A DNA stretch of 64,000 nt from RBG-16-49-21 sp040768125 (GTDB lineage: Bacteria; Spirochaetota; UBA4802; UBA5550), in contig JAXGNG010000003.1 of assembly GCA_040768125.1 (NCBI GenBank), forward strand, positions 186,001 to 250,000, given 5' to 3'. Positions 16,273-24,957 of this stretch are shown one piece after another. A program made the translations under genes and the position numbers. Within the stretch, counting starts at the first letter, position 1; each line of letters begins with the position of its first letter. The notes under the pieces were generated by a model, which ran no database searches, was not told where the DNA came from, and worked only from the letters and a program-made list of their open reading frames with translations.

Positions 16273-17611
16273 GAGACCGTTCACAGAACTGTGTCAGACC
16301 GACCTAAAGTTTAAGCGCAAGAGGTATCCTCTCGCCGTAGAATAGACAGAGATGAGAGTGAATTCTGTTCCAGTTGTGCATCGGTCTATTCCAGTTCTGA
16401 GTAATATTTTGTATCGCGAGATACGCGATTTTCAAGAAGGCGTCATTGTTCGGGAAGGCGCCTTTTGTTTTTAGTACCTTGCGCATTTGCCGGTGAAAGC
16501 CCTCGATCGTGTTGGTGGTGTAAATGACCCTGCGAATTTCCTCGGGGAACTTGAAATACTGTGTCAGCTGTTCCCAGTTGTTGCGCCAGGACTTGATGAC
16601 TATAGGATACTTGGAGCCCCATTTTTCGTCAAGATCATTCAGGCGTTTTTCGGCGAGATCCTTGTTGGCGGCGCGGTACACCATTTTCAAGTCGCGGAGA
16701 AATGCCTTGTAATCCTTCCACGCGACGTATTTGAGCGAGTTGCGGATCTGGTGGACGACGCAGAGCTGCACTTCAGTATTCGGGAAGACCGATTGTATTG
16801 CATCGGGAAAACCCTTGAGACCGTCTATCGAGGCGATGAGGATATCCTTCACGCCGCGATTTTTAAGGTCGGTAAGAACCTGGAGCCAGAATTTGGACCC
16901 CTCGGATTCACCGAGATAGATGCCCAAAACGTCCTTTAAACCGTCACAATTGACGCCCAGGACGCAATAGGCGCTTTTCTTGCGCACAAAGCCCTCTTCC
17001 TTGGCCTTGATGACGAAGGCGTCCAGCCACACGAAGGTGTAGACCTCTTCAAGCTGGCGGCCCTGCCATTCCCGTATCAGAGGGATGATTTTGTCGGTGA
17101 TGGCGGAAATGGTCCCCTTGGCGATCTCAACGCCATAGAGATCTTCCATGTGCCTTGATATGTCCTGGTAGCTCATGCCCAGCGAATACAGAGATAGAAT
17201 CTTGTCGTCGAGTGACTCGTTCAGGACGGTTTTTCTTTTCGGCACGATTTTAGGATCGAATGTGCTGTTCCGGTCACGAGGATTCTGCAACTCAACGGCC
17301 CCGTGCCGGGTCTTGACCGTCTTGGTGGTATAGCCGTTTTTCCGGTTATGCTTCTCGTCCGGGAGATCGAGATGTGCGTCAAGCTCGGTCTGCAGGGAGG
17401 CTTCTAAAATCTCTTTGATGAGCGGCGTCAGCACGCCATTTTTGCCGGAGAGGGGCCTGCCGTTTTTGAGGTCAACATAAGCCTTGTCCTTGAAATCCTT
17501 AAAGTCGAAGGGTTCCTTGTTTTGTTGTTGCTTTTCTGGTAAATCTGCCATGTCATTACTCCTGTATTATCTGTTATATTATCGTAATGACACAGTTCAT
17601 TGAACAGACCC
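16273..17611 (-). mobile_element. IS256-family insertion sequence
   Basis: One transposase gene between imperfect 24-base terminal inverted repeats: GAGACCGTTCACAGAACTGT at the left (16273-16296) and, at the right (17588-17611), TGACACAGTTCATTGAACAG, whose reverse complement matches the left end at about 18-19 of 24 positions. I could not recognise an 8-9 base target duplication, so the copy may be old or rearranged. It separates the RHS/ankyrin module from the DUF2339 gene. The transposase is full length, so the element may still be active. Confidence 0.85.
16304..17551 (-). CDS. IS256-family (mutator-type) DDE transposase
   Basis: 415 residues, the usual size for the family. The acidic triad fits D in VWLDAFVIKAK, D in IASIDGLKGFPDAI and E in TTNTIEGFHRQMRK; the CVVHQIRNSLKYVAWKDYK segment is the diagnostic mutator/IS256 signature (C-x2-H-x2-R-N). 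An N-terminal region (NGVLTPLIKEILEASLQTELDAHL) binds the inverted repeats in this family. It has no visible frameshift or stop. The gene starts about 37 bases inside the right inverted repeat. It catalyses copy-out transposition of its own element (family knowledge). Confidence 0.95.
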   Translation of the reverse strand: MADLPEKQQQNKEPFDFKDFKDKAYVDLKNGRPLSGKNGVLTPLIKEILEASLQTELDAHLDLPDEKHNRKNGYTTKTVKTRHGAVELQNPRDRNSTFDPKIVPKRKTVLNESLDDKILSLYSLGMSYQDISRHMEDLYGVEIAKGTISAITDKIIPLIREWQGRQLEEVYTFVWLDAFVIKAKEEGFVRKKSAYCVLGVNCDGLKDVLGIYLGESEGSKFWLQVLTDLKNRGVKDILIASIDGLKGFPDAIQSVFPNTEVQLCVVHQIRNSLKYVAWKDYKAFLRDLKMVYRAANKDLAEKRLNDLDEKWGSKYPIVIKSWRNNWEQLTQYFKFPEEIRRVIYTTNTIEGFHRQMRKVLKTKGAFPNNDAFLKIAYLAIQNITQNWNRPMHNWNRIHSHLCLFYGERIPLALKL

Positions 17612-17680
17612 CAATTCTCATCAGAAGGTCTTTGTTCCATGTGTATTGACAACCCCTGATATCTACCCCCGGAGCGTGCA

Positions 17681-20599
17681 ATGGAATTATTCCTTATCTT
17701 CATCCTCGCCATATGCCTTTTCATCCTCTGGCGCTACACGGTCAGGTTAAAGAAACGCCTTGATGTCCTCGAATCGGGCAGCCCTGTTGAAAATAAAGGT
17801 CCGGTGCTGCCGGCTTTACGTGAAAAACCGCTTCCTGTTTCAAAAACCAGGCCCGTTTCAACCAGATCAGTTCAGGATGCTGCGCCATCGCTTTCTTCGG
17901 CATCAGAGGCCGCTCCGTCGCCCCCGCGCGTGAGTGTGCCGCAACAGGGGACTGTTCCCCCGGTTAAAAAGGCAAGATCGCCCCTCTGGGAAAAAATCGA
18001 AAAGGGTTTCATTGAAAACTGGACGGGCATTGTCGGCGCAATCGTCATGGTGCTGGGTATCGCGTTCCTGGCTGTCTATGCCGCTCTTAAACTGTTGCCC
18101 GTGGGACGCTTTATCATGCTGCTGTTTTTCTGCGCGGGCTTGATGGCGCTTCACCTTTTTTTGAATAAAAGGGAAGGCTGGGCGCGCGTGGCGGCCCTGG
18201 TCAGGAGCAGCGCGGGAGCCATTTTCCTCTTCGCATGCCTTGGGGCCGGCGGCATCGAAGGTCTCCAGTTCATCGAAAGCACTTCGATCGCACTGGCCCT
18301 CCTGGTGGGCGGCATCCTTGTCAATGTCCTCCTGGGATTCAGGGGACCGACCCAGGTATTCGCCTCGTTCCACGTTATCATCAGCCTCGCGGCCCTCTCG
18401 GTCGCCCCGGCCACGCCCGTCACCCTGGCCATCGGCGCGGCCGTGGTGCTCCTCGCCATCGTCATGAGTTATCGAAGCCCCTGGGAGTATCACCTGCTGG
18501 TTACCGTGGCCGGCTTCCTGGCCTATCATCTTTTCTGGTACCATCGGTACCCTGACGGAGCCCTCCTTGTGGAATGGGGCCTTCCCCGCCTCACGGGTAT
18601 TGCCGCGACCGCGGTGATCGGTGTCGCGGCCTGTTTCGTTCACTACCGTAAACTCTACCGCGACCGCACCTTCCACCTTCCGCCATTCCTTGCCCACCTC
18701 GCGAACTGGTCCGCCATGGGGGCGGGATTCCTCATCTATGCAACCGGATCGAAATGGAACACCCTCGTTCTTGCCGCGGCGGGAGCGGCGGCGTGCGCCC
18801 TCTCCTGGAGGGCGAAGTCCCTTTCCATACGATGGCTCCGCGTGACCGATATGCTTGTGGGCCAGGCACTTCTCATGGCGGCCATCGGCACGCTCGGTCG
18901 GTGGGGGGCCGACGACTTTGTCATTGCCGCCGCCATTCACGCCGAGGCCTTCATTTTCCTTCTGGTCATGATTATCGAAAAGGACGCGCTTCTTCGCAGG
19001 ATAGGGGTATTTCTCCACTACCTTTGCCTTGGCGCTCTCATCCTGGCTTCTCTCGGGTTCATTCCCTATGCCAGTATCGCGGTCCAGGCGCGCATCGGCA
19101 TCGTGCTTTCCTTGATGCTCATCCTCGAGGTCATATTCCATCGTTATTCCTTCCGTCACGCCGCCGACCGCATCGACATCATCGGCGTGGTGGGAAGCGG
19201 CGATAATGCCGCTCCCCTGTCAATCGGCGGGGTACTCCTTTCCTTTCTCTTTTTTGCCCTCGCGGCCGTGGTCCATGAGTTCCTCTGGTCGGGTTATGCC
19301 CTTGCGGCACTTGCGGCCCTTTTGATCTGGTATCGCCGCCGGCTCGGTTCCCCGGGCCTTGGCATCGGCGTTCTCATTATCGCCGCGGGACTCGAGTGCA
19401 TGGCTCTTTCGAAGCTCATCTCGGTTTCTGACAATGCGGCCACTGCCGCAATCTACGGCGCGCCTTTCTTCGCGGTGCCTGTCGCGCTCTTCATCTGGTC
19501 CCGCGCCGGGCATCTGGGGCGCCGAATTTTCTGGCCGGGTGTGTACCTGTTCACCATCCATCTCGTCTTCTATACCTACTTCACGACAAATGGATTGTCT
19601 CCCTTCATCCCGGGTGTAATCTGGCTCATCGCGTCCCTCGTGTATCTTGAATGCGCCATGAGAACCGCGTCCGGGGAAGAGAATGATACGGGTCCTTCGT
19701 CATTTGTGCTTCATGGCGGGTATGCCCTTGTCGCGCTCTTTATCCTTCGTCACCTTCTGGTCCACCTTCAGTCCGAGCTCTACATCGGTCCCGTGAAGGT
19801 TCGTCTCCTTGTCGAACTCTTCGCGATCCCGGCGCTCCTCTACTGGGCGGCGGTTCCCTCATTCCGTTCGCTCCCGTCTACCCGGGCATGGAAGGTCCAT
19901 CCTCTTTTCTGGGAGATTTGTGCGCTGTTCCTTCTGCTGACGGTGGCGCTTGAAGTGCCTTCCGCCTGGCATCCCATGGCCTGGGCGCTCATGGCATTTC
20001 TTTTCTTCGGCGCCGGTCTCCGCTGGAAGGAGCGGCTTTCCCGCTTCCGATTCTACTCGGTAGTCATGATGTGGATAACGGCGATCCACGTTGCCGTGGT
20101 CTCAACGACCGCCGTGACGCCGTCGTTGAAGCTCGGTGACCAGCCCTGGATCGCCGGTACCCTGGCGCTCCTTCTCCTTTTCGCGTACGCCCCCGTCTAT
20201 TACCGGTTCGGCGGCCTGGATAACGTTGCCTATCCATGGGACCTCAAGGGGCTGCGCCGCCTGGTTGGCTCCATTCAGCGGCGAAGGAATCTCTTCATCT
20301 TCTATCCTCTTTTCGTCGCCACCTTTCTCTTCCTCTACTGGAGCTTTGACAAATCCCTGCTTACCCTTCTCTGGGTCGTCGAAGCGTTTGCCGTTTTTAT
20401 CCTGAGCCTGGTTCTCCGGGAGAACCACTTTCGCTATCTTTCGATGGCCGGCCTGGTGCTGTGTCTCGGGCGGCTCATTTTCTACGACCTCTCCCAGGCG
20501 GGCACCCTTGCGCGCGCCCTGGTATTCCTCGGGGTAGGCGCCATCATGCTGGCAATGAACATGCTGTATAACAAGTACCGCGACAGGTTCAACCCATGA
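17681..20599 (+). CDS. DUF2339 multi-pass membrane protein
   Basis: 972 residues and one of the most hydrophobic proteins of the window, with roughly 25 or more predicted membrane helices. It begins with one helix, then a short charged coil (YTVRLKKRLDVLES), a Ser/Pro/Ala-rich linker, and from about residue 105 the DUF2339 body (GFIENWTGIVGAIVMVLGIAFLAVYAALKLLPVGRF, cited here in part). Proteins of this family are widespread in Gram-negative bacteria and have no established function. The start has CGGAG 6 bases upstream. Its stop overlaps the start of the M48 protease gene (ATGA), so the two are coupled; a membrane role together with the protease is an inference. Confidence 0.85.
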   Translation: MELFLIFILAICLFILWRYTVRLKKRLDVLESGSPVENKGPVLPALREKPLPVSKTRPVSTRSVQDAAPSLSSASEAAPSPPRVSVPQQGTVPPVKKARSPLWEKIEKGFIENWTGIVGAIVMVLGIAFLAVYAALKLLPVGRFIMLLFFCAGLMALHLFLNKREGWARVAALVRSSAGAIFLFACLGAGGIEGLQFIESTSIALALLVGGILVNVLLGFRGPTQVFASFHVIISLAALSVAPATPVTLAIGAAVVLLAIVMSYRSPWEYHLLVTVAGFLAYHLFWYHRYPDGALLVEWGLPRLTGIAATAVIGVAACFVHYRKLYRDRTFHLPPFLAHLANWSAMGAGFLIYATGSKWNTLVLAAAGAAACALSWRAKSLSIRWLRVTDMLVGQALLMAAIGTLGRWGADDFVIAAAIHAEAFIFLLVMIIEKDALLRRIGVFLHYLCLGALILASLGFIPYASIAVQARIGIVLSLMLILEVIFHRYSFRHAADRIDIIGVVGSGDNAAPLSIGGVLLSFLFFALAAVVHEFLWSGYALAALAALLIWYRRRLGSPGLGIGVLIIAAGLECMALSKLISVSDNAATAAIYGAPFFAVPVALFIWSRAGHLGRRIFWPGVYLFTIHLVFYTYFTTNGLSPFIPGVIWLIASLVYLECAMRTASGEENDTGPSSFVLHGGYALVALFILRHLLVHLQSELYIGPVKVRLLVELFAIPALLYWAAVPSFRSLPSTRAWKVHPLFWEICALFLLLTVALEVPSAWHPMAWALMAFLFFGAGLRWKERLSRFRFYSVVMMWITAIHVAVVSTTAVTPSLKLGDQPWIAGTLALLLLFAYAPVYYRFGGLDNVAYPWDLKGLRRLVGSIQRRRNLFIFYPLFVATFLFLYWSFDKSLLTLLWVVEAFAVFILSLVLRENHFRYLSMAGLVLCLGRLIFYDLSQAGTLARALVFLGVGAIMLAMNMLYNKYRDRFNP

Positions 20600-21528
20600 C
20601 GAAACTGAGAGTTGTTTTTCTCGCGCTGCTGATCGCCCTCGGTAGTGGCCTCACGGCCATTCTTGTCATACTGAAGCCGACGACCCCCGTGGAGTATACC
20701 TTCGCCCCTGCGTTCCAGCTCCTGGGGCGCGGTGCCAAAACCATGGATCGCACGCTCACCCGCCTGGTCCCTGTTGACAGCGGGGACGAGGCCGCCTTCG
20801 GGGATGCCATCGCGGCGCGCTATGAAACCGAATCGGATCGTGAGAGCGCCGACGGCAGGTACCTCAACGCCCTTGTCGGGGTCCTCTCACGGCATGGGAA
20901 AAAACCCTTCCGCTACCGTGTGTTCGTTATTGAAGGTGAGCCCAATGCCTGCGCTCTACCGGGAGGCGTGATCATTGTTACCCGGGGTCTCCTGGAAACG
21001 ATGAAAAGCGAGGGCGAGGTTGTCGCGATCCTGTCTCATGAAATGGGCCACATCGAGCTCTCCCATTGCTTTGACACGGTCCGGTTCCAGCTCCTGTCGC
21101 AAAAGATCGGGAAGCGTACCCTGGGCCAGCTCGCTGATTTTTCCATGAATGTCATGCTCCGCCACAGCTTCAGCAAGACCCAGGAAGAGGAAGCGGACCG
21201 CTATGCGTACGACCTTGTTCTTCAGACCGATTATACGCCGTCAAGCGTTGGTGATTCGTTCAAATCTTTTCTATCGTATGAAATGAAAAACCATGAAGAC
21301 GCGAAACGGCTGAAAGCAGATATTTTCAGGGACTACTTCATGACCCATCCCCACACGATTCATCGCCAGGAAAAATATTCCGAGGAAGCCAGGCGGTGGT
21401 GGATCACGCACAAGGGTGAGAAGAAATATCGCGGGTTGAAGAATCTTCGTCTGAGGGTCCCCGCCTCTGAAAAAAGATTCGATGAAGAGTATGTCATGTC
21501 ACACCATACCCCCCCGCGGAAATCGTAA
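20596..21528 (+). CDS. Membrane-anchored M48-family zinc metalloprotease
   Basis: 310 residues. An N-terminal membrane helix (VVFLALLIALGSGLTAILVI) anchors a periplasm-facing or cytoplasm-facing domain. The zinc site HEMGH is near residue 148 (ILSHEMGHIELSH) and the third ligand Glu is in EEEADRYAYDL (about 197). PNACALPGGVIIVTRGLL is the typical M48 substrate-cleft strand. This arrangement matches LoiP/BepA-type quality-control peptidases rather than HtpX (which has more helices). It overlaps the DUF2339 gene by 4 bases and is followed after 15 bases by a methyltransferase gene, suggesting an operon of three. Confidence 0.9.
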   Translation: MTKLRVVFLALLIALGSGLTAILVILKPTTPVEYTFAPAFQLLGRGAKTMDRTLTRLVPVDSGDEAAFGDAIAARYETESDRESADGRYLNALVGVLSRHGKKPFRYRVFVIEGEPNACALPGGVIIVTRGLLETMKSEGEVVAILSHEMGHIELSHCFDTVRFQLLSQKIGKRTLGQLADFSMNVMLRHSFSKTQEEEADRYAYDLVLQTDYTPSSVGDSFKSFLSYEMKNHEDAKRLKADIFRDYFMTHPHTIHRQEKYSEEARRWWITHKGEKKYRGLKNLRLRVPASEKRFDEEYVMSHHTPPRKS

Positions 21529-21543
21529 ACCGTACTACTACCC

Positions 21544-22218
21544 ATGCAACCCCCTGGACCAATAACCCCCATCCCCCTCCTGGACGAGTACCTCACCCGC
21601 TTCGGGTCCCTCGGCGCCGATCCGCTCTGTCCCGAACTCCTCGCCTGGAATACCCTGGATTACGCCGGGCTCTGGAGGCGCGCCCGGGAGCTGGAGCGGG
21701 ACGCCGCGGTGCCCTACTGGGGGATCGTGTGGCCCGGGGGGAGGGCCCTGGCCCGGCACCTCCTTGATAATGCCAAAAGATTCAAGAAACGCAGGGTCCT
21801 GGACATCGGCACGGGGAGCGGCATCACGGCCGTGGCGGCGGCCCGGGCCGGGGCGGAGGTCACCGGGATCGACACGGACGCGGCGGCGGTGGCCCTGGCC
21901 TCCATGACGGCGGAGGCCAACGGCGTAACGTGCCGCTTCGAGCGATGCGGCGTCGAGGATATTTCGGAGGATATGCTGGAGGGGTACGACCTCATCCTGG
22001 CCGGCGACATCTTCAACAACCGGGCTTTCGCCGAAGGCGCCATGGCCCTCCTCCGGGCGGGCCTGGCGCGGGGCGTCGGCAACCTCCTCTCTGACGCCGG
22101 GCGATCCCACGCCCCGGTGGCCTCAACGGAGAAGATCTGCCGGTCGCGGGTCCCCGTATTCCGCGAGATCGAGGGCGTGCGGGAGCGCGACGTGACGATT
22201 TTCAGGATTGTCGCGTGA
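21544..22218 (+). CDS. Class I SAM methyltransferase, ETFB-lysine-methyltransferase-like
   Basis: 224 residues. PYWGIVWPGGRALARHLLDN followed by the SAM-binding motif VLDIGTGSGITAVAAARAGA and acidic post-I motif VTGIDTD match the METTL20/PrmA-like protein methyltransferases, which in several bacteria methylate lysines of the electron-transfer flavoprotein beta subunit (family knowledge; target here unproven). The motif IV region reads LILAGDIFNNRAFAEG. Ribosome site is weak. Reads with the upstream protease gene. Confidence 0.82.
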   Translation: MQPPGPITPIPLLDEYLTRFGSLGADPLCPELLAWNTLDYAGLWRRARELERDAAVPYWGIVWPGGRALARHLLDNAKRFKKRRVLDIGTGSGITAVAAARAGAEVTGIDTDAAAVALASMTAEANGVTCRFERCGVEDISEDMLEGYDLILAGDIFNNRAFAEGAMALLRAGLARGVGNLLSDAGRSHAPVASTEKICRSRVPVFREIEGVRERDVTIFRIVA

Positions 22219-22471
22219 GTGTCGGAGACGAAACGGCTTTATTCGAGGATGCGTCGCCGGGGGTGTAGACCGGGTATTCACGTTCCGTGACGGGTCAATT
22301 GATCCCCCGCGTGTGGCAGCTGTGCTCGAATTTTCTTTTTATTTTTCTGAAGCCAGCTACGTATACAATTGCGTAACGGTTCCTCTAACCAGCCCCGGGA
22401 GCACCGTGACCAGGTGATGACGTCCGGCAGGGGTGGCAGCCATGGCGGTTCCCCGGGGTTCCGTAAACCGC

Positions 22472-22518
22472 TTGACGGGTTGTCATAATGTCACTATAAT
22501 GTCATTATAATGACATTA
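22472..22518 (+). promoter_or_regulatory. Toxin-antitoxin promoter with overlapping palindromic operator
   Basis: TTGACG (22472-22477), a 17-base spacer and TATAAT (22495-22500) form an almost ideal sigma-70 promoter. A perfect 22-base palindrome (22497-22518, half-site TAATGTCATTA) overlaps the -10 and start point, and an additional half-site CATAATGTCA lies at 22484-22493. This is what an operator bound by a Phd-type antitoxin should look like; autoregulation is inferred. Confidence 0.75.
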
Positions 22519-22530
22519 AGGATGCGCGCC

Positions 22531-22755
22531 ATGAACTACCTGAAATTTACGGATTTTCGCAACCGTTCGAAGGAGTATTTCGACAAGGTGGAGCATGGAA
22601 GCTCTTTTGTCATCATTCGCAGGGGCAAACCCATCGCGAAGATTGTTCCTTTTGATGAATCGTCTTCCGGCTGGAAACGGGAAAACGCCAAGGTTAAACT
22701 CAAAACGTCGCGAAGCTCACTCGATTATATCATGCGTGAAAGAAATGAAAAATGA
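22531..22755 (+). CDS. Phd/YefM-type antitoxin
   Basis: 74 residues. The N-terminal part (MNYLKFTDFRNRSKEYFDKV, then GSSFVIIRRGKPIAKIVPFD) fits the Phd/YefM DNA-binding fold, in which dimers bind operator DNA; the charged C-terminus (KRENAKVKLKTSRSSLDYI) would wrap the toxin. The start at 22531 has AAGGA 8 bases upstream; upstream in-frame ATGs fall inside the palindromic operator. It overlaps the PIN toxin gene by 4 bases, the standard coupling for such pairs. Confidence 0.88.
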   Translation: MNYLKFTDFRNRSKEYFDKVEHGSSFVIIRRGKPIAKIVPFDESSSGWKRENAKVKLKTSRSSLDYIMRERNEK

Positions 22756-23177
22756 TACTGTTCTTCGATACGTCGGCATTGATAAAAAGATACATACAGG
22801 AAAAGGGGTCCAATAAAGTCGACCTTCTCATGAACGAGGCCGACCGCGTTATCGTATCGGCGATCACCGAGATCGAAACCTGCTCCGCATTCAGGCGACT
22901 GCTGTCCGAGCGCGCCGTCACCGAAGGTGACTACCGGGTGTTGATGCGTGAATTTGAGACTGATTATCCCTACTTCACACGCGTTGATCTTGATGACCTG
23001 GCGGTATCATGCGCGAAATACGCTATAGGGAAGTACCGGCTCAAGACACTTGATTCGATCCAGCTGGGCACCGCCCTGGCGGTCAGGGACGATATCGATT
23101 ATTTTGTCGCGTGTGACGCGAGGCTGACGCATTCAGCAAGGAAGGAAGGATTGCACGTCATAAATCCCATGACGTAG
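22752..23177 (+). CDS. PIN-domain ribonuclease toxin (VapC-like)
   Basis: 141 residues of a single PIN domain. Acidic active-site positions are visible in FFDTSALIKRY (Asp6), the conserved Glu in SAITEIETCSAF, Asp in TLDSIQLGTALAV, and a late acidic residue in YFVACDARL. PIN toxins cleave tRNA or rRNA and are held inactive by their antitoxin (family knowledge). The gene is coupled to the antitoxin gene by an ATGA overlap. No truncation is seen, so the system looks intact. Confidence 0.9.
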   Translation: MILFFDTSALIKRYIQEKGSNKVDLLMNEADRVIVSAITEIETCSAFRRLLSERAVTEGDYRVLMREFETDYPYFTRVDLDDLAVSCAKYAIGKYRLKTLDSIQLGTALAVRDDIDYFVACDARLTHSARKEGLHVINPMT

Positions 23178-23198
23178 AACGGCAGGGCGGCTGAAGGC

Positions 23199-23441
23199 AT
23201 GCGCCGCACGGCACGACGATTCAAACGGGGTCTGATGCGGCATGTGGGCAAAGTGGGCATTGAGACCCCGGGTGTCACTCCGGACGAGGTGTCGTCATTT
23301 TACAGGTTGCCCGCGTGCGGCCACAAAGATCCCTTCGACAGGTTGCTGCTGTGGCAATGCATACGGAACAATATGACCATGATTACCAGGGACAGGGAAC
23401 TGGCTGAATACAGAAAAACAGGGCTGATGAGCGTCTGGTAA
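23199..23441 (+). pseudogene. C-terminal remnant of a second PIN-domain toxin
   Basis: The open frame gives 80 residues, of which about the last 65 match the C-terminal half of a VapC-type PIN domain: VTPDEVSSFYRLPACGHKDP, FDRLLLWQCIRNNMTMITRD, then a short end (YRKTGLMSVW). The N-terminal half with the first catalytic Asp and Glu is absent, and no partner antitoxin precedes it. It comes from a different PIN lineage (HxDPFDRLL type) than the intact neighbour (TLDSIQLGTA type), so it is not a simple duplication. Likely a decayed TA locus. Confidence 0.7.
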
Positions 23442-23481
23442 TTCGCGGGCGCGATGCCCGGTGCCAAGAGGTGAAAAGTGC

Positions 23482-24321
23482 ATGTTTGCCGAACTCCTTG
23501 AAATCAACAGGCGCCCCCGGCCCTTTGAGCATTACACCGCCCCGGAATTATGGACCGACGAACATACCTCGGGAAAAATGCTGGCATACCACCTGGATGG
23601 GTCCATCGATCTTGCATCGAGAAATTTCGATTTCATCGACAGGTCAGCCGAATGGATGCTTCGCCATTTATGCCTCGCCGCCGGGTCTGAAATAATCGAT
23701 TTCGGGTGCGGACCGGGGCTGTACACTTCACGCTTCGCGAAAAAGGGCATGAAGGTCACCGGCGTGGATTTTTCCGGGAGGTCGATCGACTACGCGCGGC
23801 GGGCGGCGCGGGAGGGAGGCTATGACGCCGACTACGCGTGCCGTAATTACCTCGAGTATGAATCGCCGAAGAAATTTGACCTGATCACCATGATCATGTG
23901 CGATTATTGCGCCCTGAGCCCCGGGCAGAGGAAGACCATGCTCGCCAGGTTCAGGAAGATGCTGAAACCTGGCGGTTCGGTGGTGCTCGATGTCTACTCG
24001 CTGAATTTCTACGACGCGAAAGAGGAAGGATCGATATACGCGTTCAACCAGATGGACAATTTCTGGTCGGAGAACGATTACTATTCCTTTCAGAACACGT
24101 TTAAATATGATGATGTAAAAGTGGTCCTCGACAAGTATACCATCATTGAACAATCACGAAGGCGTGTTGTCTACAACTGGCTCCAGTGCTTCAGCGTCGA
24201 TTCATTGAAAAATGAATTCAAAGTAAGCGGCCTGAACATTGTCGAGGTGTTCTCCGACGTGTCGGGGGCTGCATACGCGCCGGAGTCCCCGGAGATCGCC
24301 GTCGTGGCGCGGAACGCCTGA
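23482..24321 (+). CDS. Class I SAM-dependent methyltransferase
   Basis: 279 residues. The SAM motif IIDFGCGPGLYTSRFAKKG and acidic motif VTGVDFS define a Methyltransf_11/25-type fold; motif IV reads LITMIMCDYCALSP, and LKPGGSVVLDVYS follows. Such stand-alone small-molecule or unknown-target methyltransferases cannot be assigned a substrate from sequence. The C-terminal portion (after DDVKVVLDKYTII) has the strand-rich form of this subfamily. Start 23482 is preceded by AAGAGGTG at good spacing; an upstream GTG-proximal start at 23461 is less likely. Confidence 0.85.
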   Translation: MFAELLEINRRPRPFEHYTAPELWTDEHTSGKMLAYHLDGSIDLASRNFDFIDRSAEWMLRHLCLAAGSEIIDFGCGPGLYTSRFAKKGMKVTGVDFSGRSIDYARRAAREGGYDADYACRNYLEYESPKKFDLITMIMCDYCALSPGQRKTMLARFRKMLKPGGSVVLDVYSLNFYDAKEEGSIYAFNQMDNFWSENDYYSFQNTFKYDDVKVVLDKYTIIEQSRRRVVYNWLQCFSVDSLKNEFKVSGLNIVEVFSDVSGAAYAPESPEIAVVARNA

Positions 24322-24380
24322 CCCGGGCCGCGCGTGCGGTGAAGGCGCGCACACCCGGGGTGATGGATCTCAGCGGCGTC

Positions 24381-24782
24381 TCACCACTTGTGCTCCGATG
24401 AGCATATCATGGAAAACAGGGTATCGTCAACGATGAGGCCCCTGGCGTTTTTGACGGTGATGGTGCCGGAAATCCTGTTCCCCTTGAATTTCAGGTTTTT
24501 CAGCACCAGGTTAAGGCCTTCTCCCCGCTTCAGCGCGTTCATTTTTGTCAGGTTTTTTGAGGAAATGGTTATCGTCCGTGTCTGACCGTCCCGGTCGGCC
24601 ACCCTGATCCCGCCGTTCTTCGTAACCTCCCTGAGCGTCACCTGAAGAGTGGCTTTCCCGCCCTGCAGTTGTTTCCCGCTTTTTTCGATCTCTGAAAAGC
24701 GGGCGTTGGTCAAGGGCCCGGCGAGCGCCATCGTCGAGATCATCGCGATGCACGCGGCGATGCGGATATATCGGTTAATCAT
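24381..24782 (-). CDS. Small secreted protein of unknown function
   Basis: 133 residues with a signal peptide (YIRIAACIAMISTMALAGP, cleavage near 22). The mature part is basic and predicted to be mostly beta strands (KATLQVTLREV, TRTITISSKNL, GNRISGTITVKNARG), perhaps an OB-like barrel, with one cysteine near the end. I recognise no family. It lies between two divergent neighbours and has its own transcription unit. Confidence 0.7.
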   Translation of the reverse strand: MINRYIRIAACIAMISTMALAGPLTNARFSEIEKSGKQLQGGKATLQVTLREVTKNGGIRVADRDGQTRTITISSKNLTKMNALKRGEGLNLVLKNLKFKGNRISGTITVKNARGLIVDDTLFSMICSSEHKW

Positions 24783-24957
24783 TCATTGCCTCCATCGGAA
24801 TTTTTTCTTGCCTCCCGCCAGCGCGGTTGTACACTTCCTCACCGTCTTTCAACCGGGGCGTTTCCCATTATGCGTGGCCTCCGTTGAAAAGTCATTAACA
24901 ATTTGCCGCCAGGCGCGCGTCACCGGAGCGCGTGACACTGCACGGGAGGAACGCCCC

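Noticed and set aside
16261..17625. Target-site duplication of the IS256 element
   Set aside because: The flanks (GATTATCA-like and AATTCTCA-like) do not match; no duplication is claimed.
17903..19159. 418-residue open frame antisense to the DUF2339 gene
   Set aside because: Low-complexity Arg/Glu/His composition, typical antisense shadow of a membrane-protein gene.
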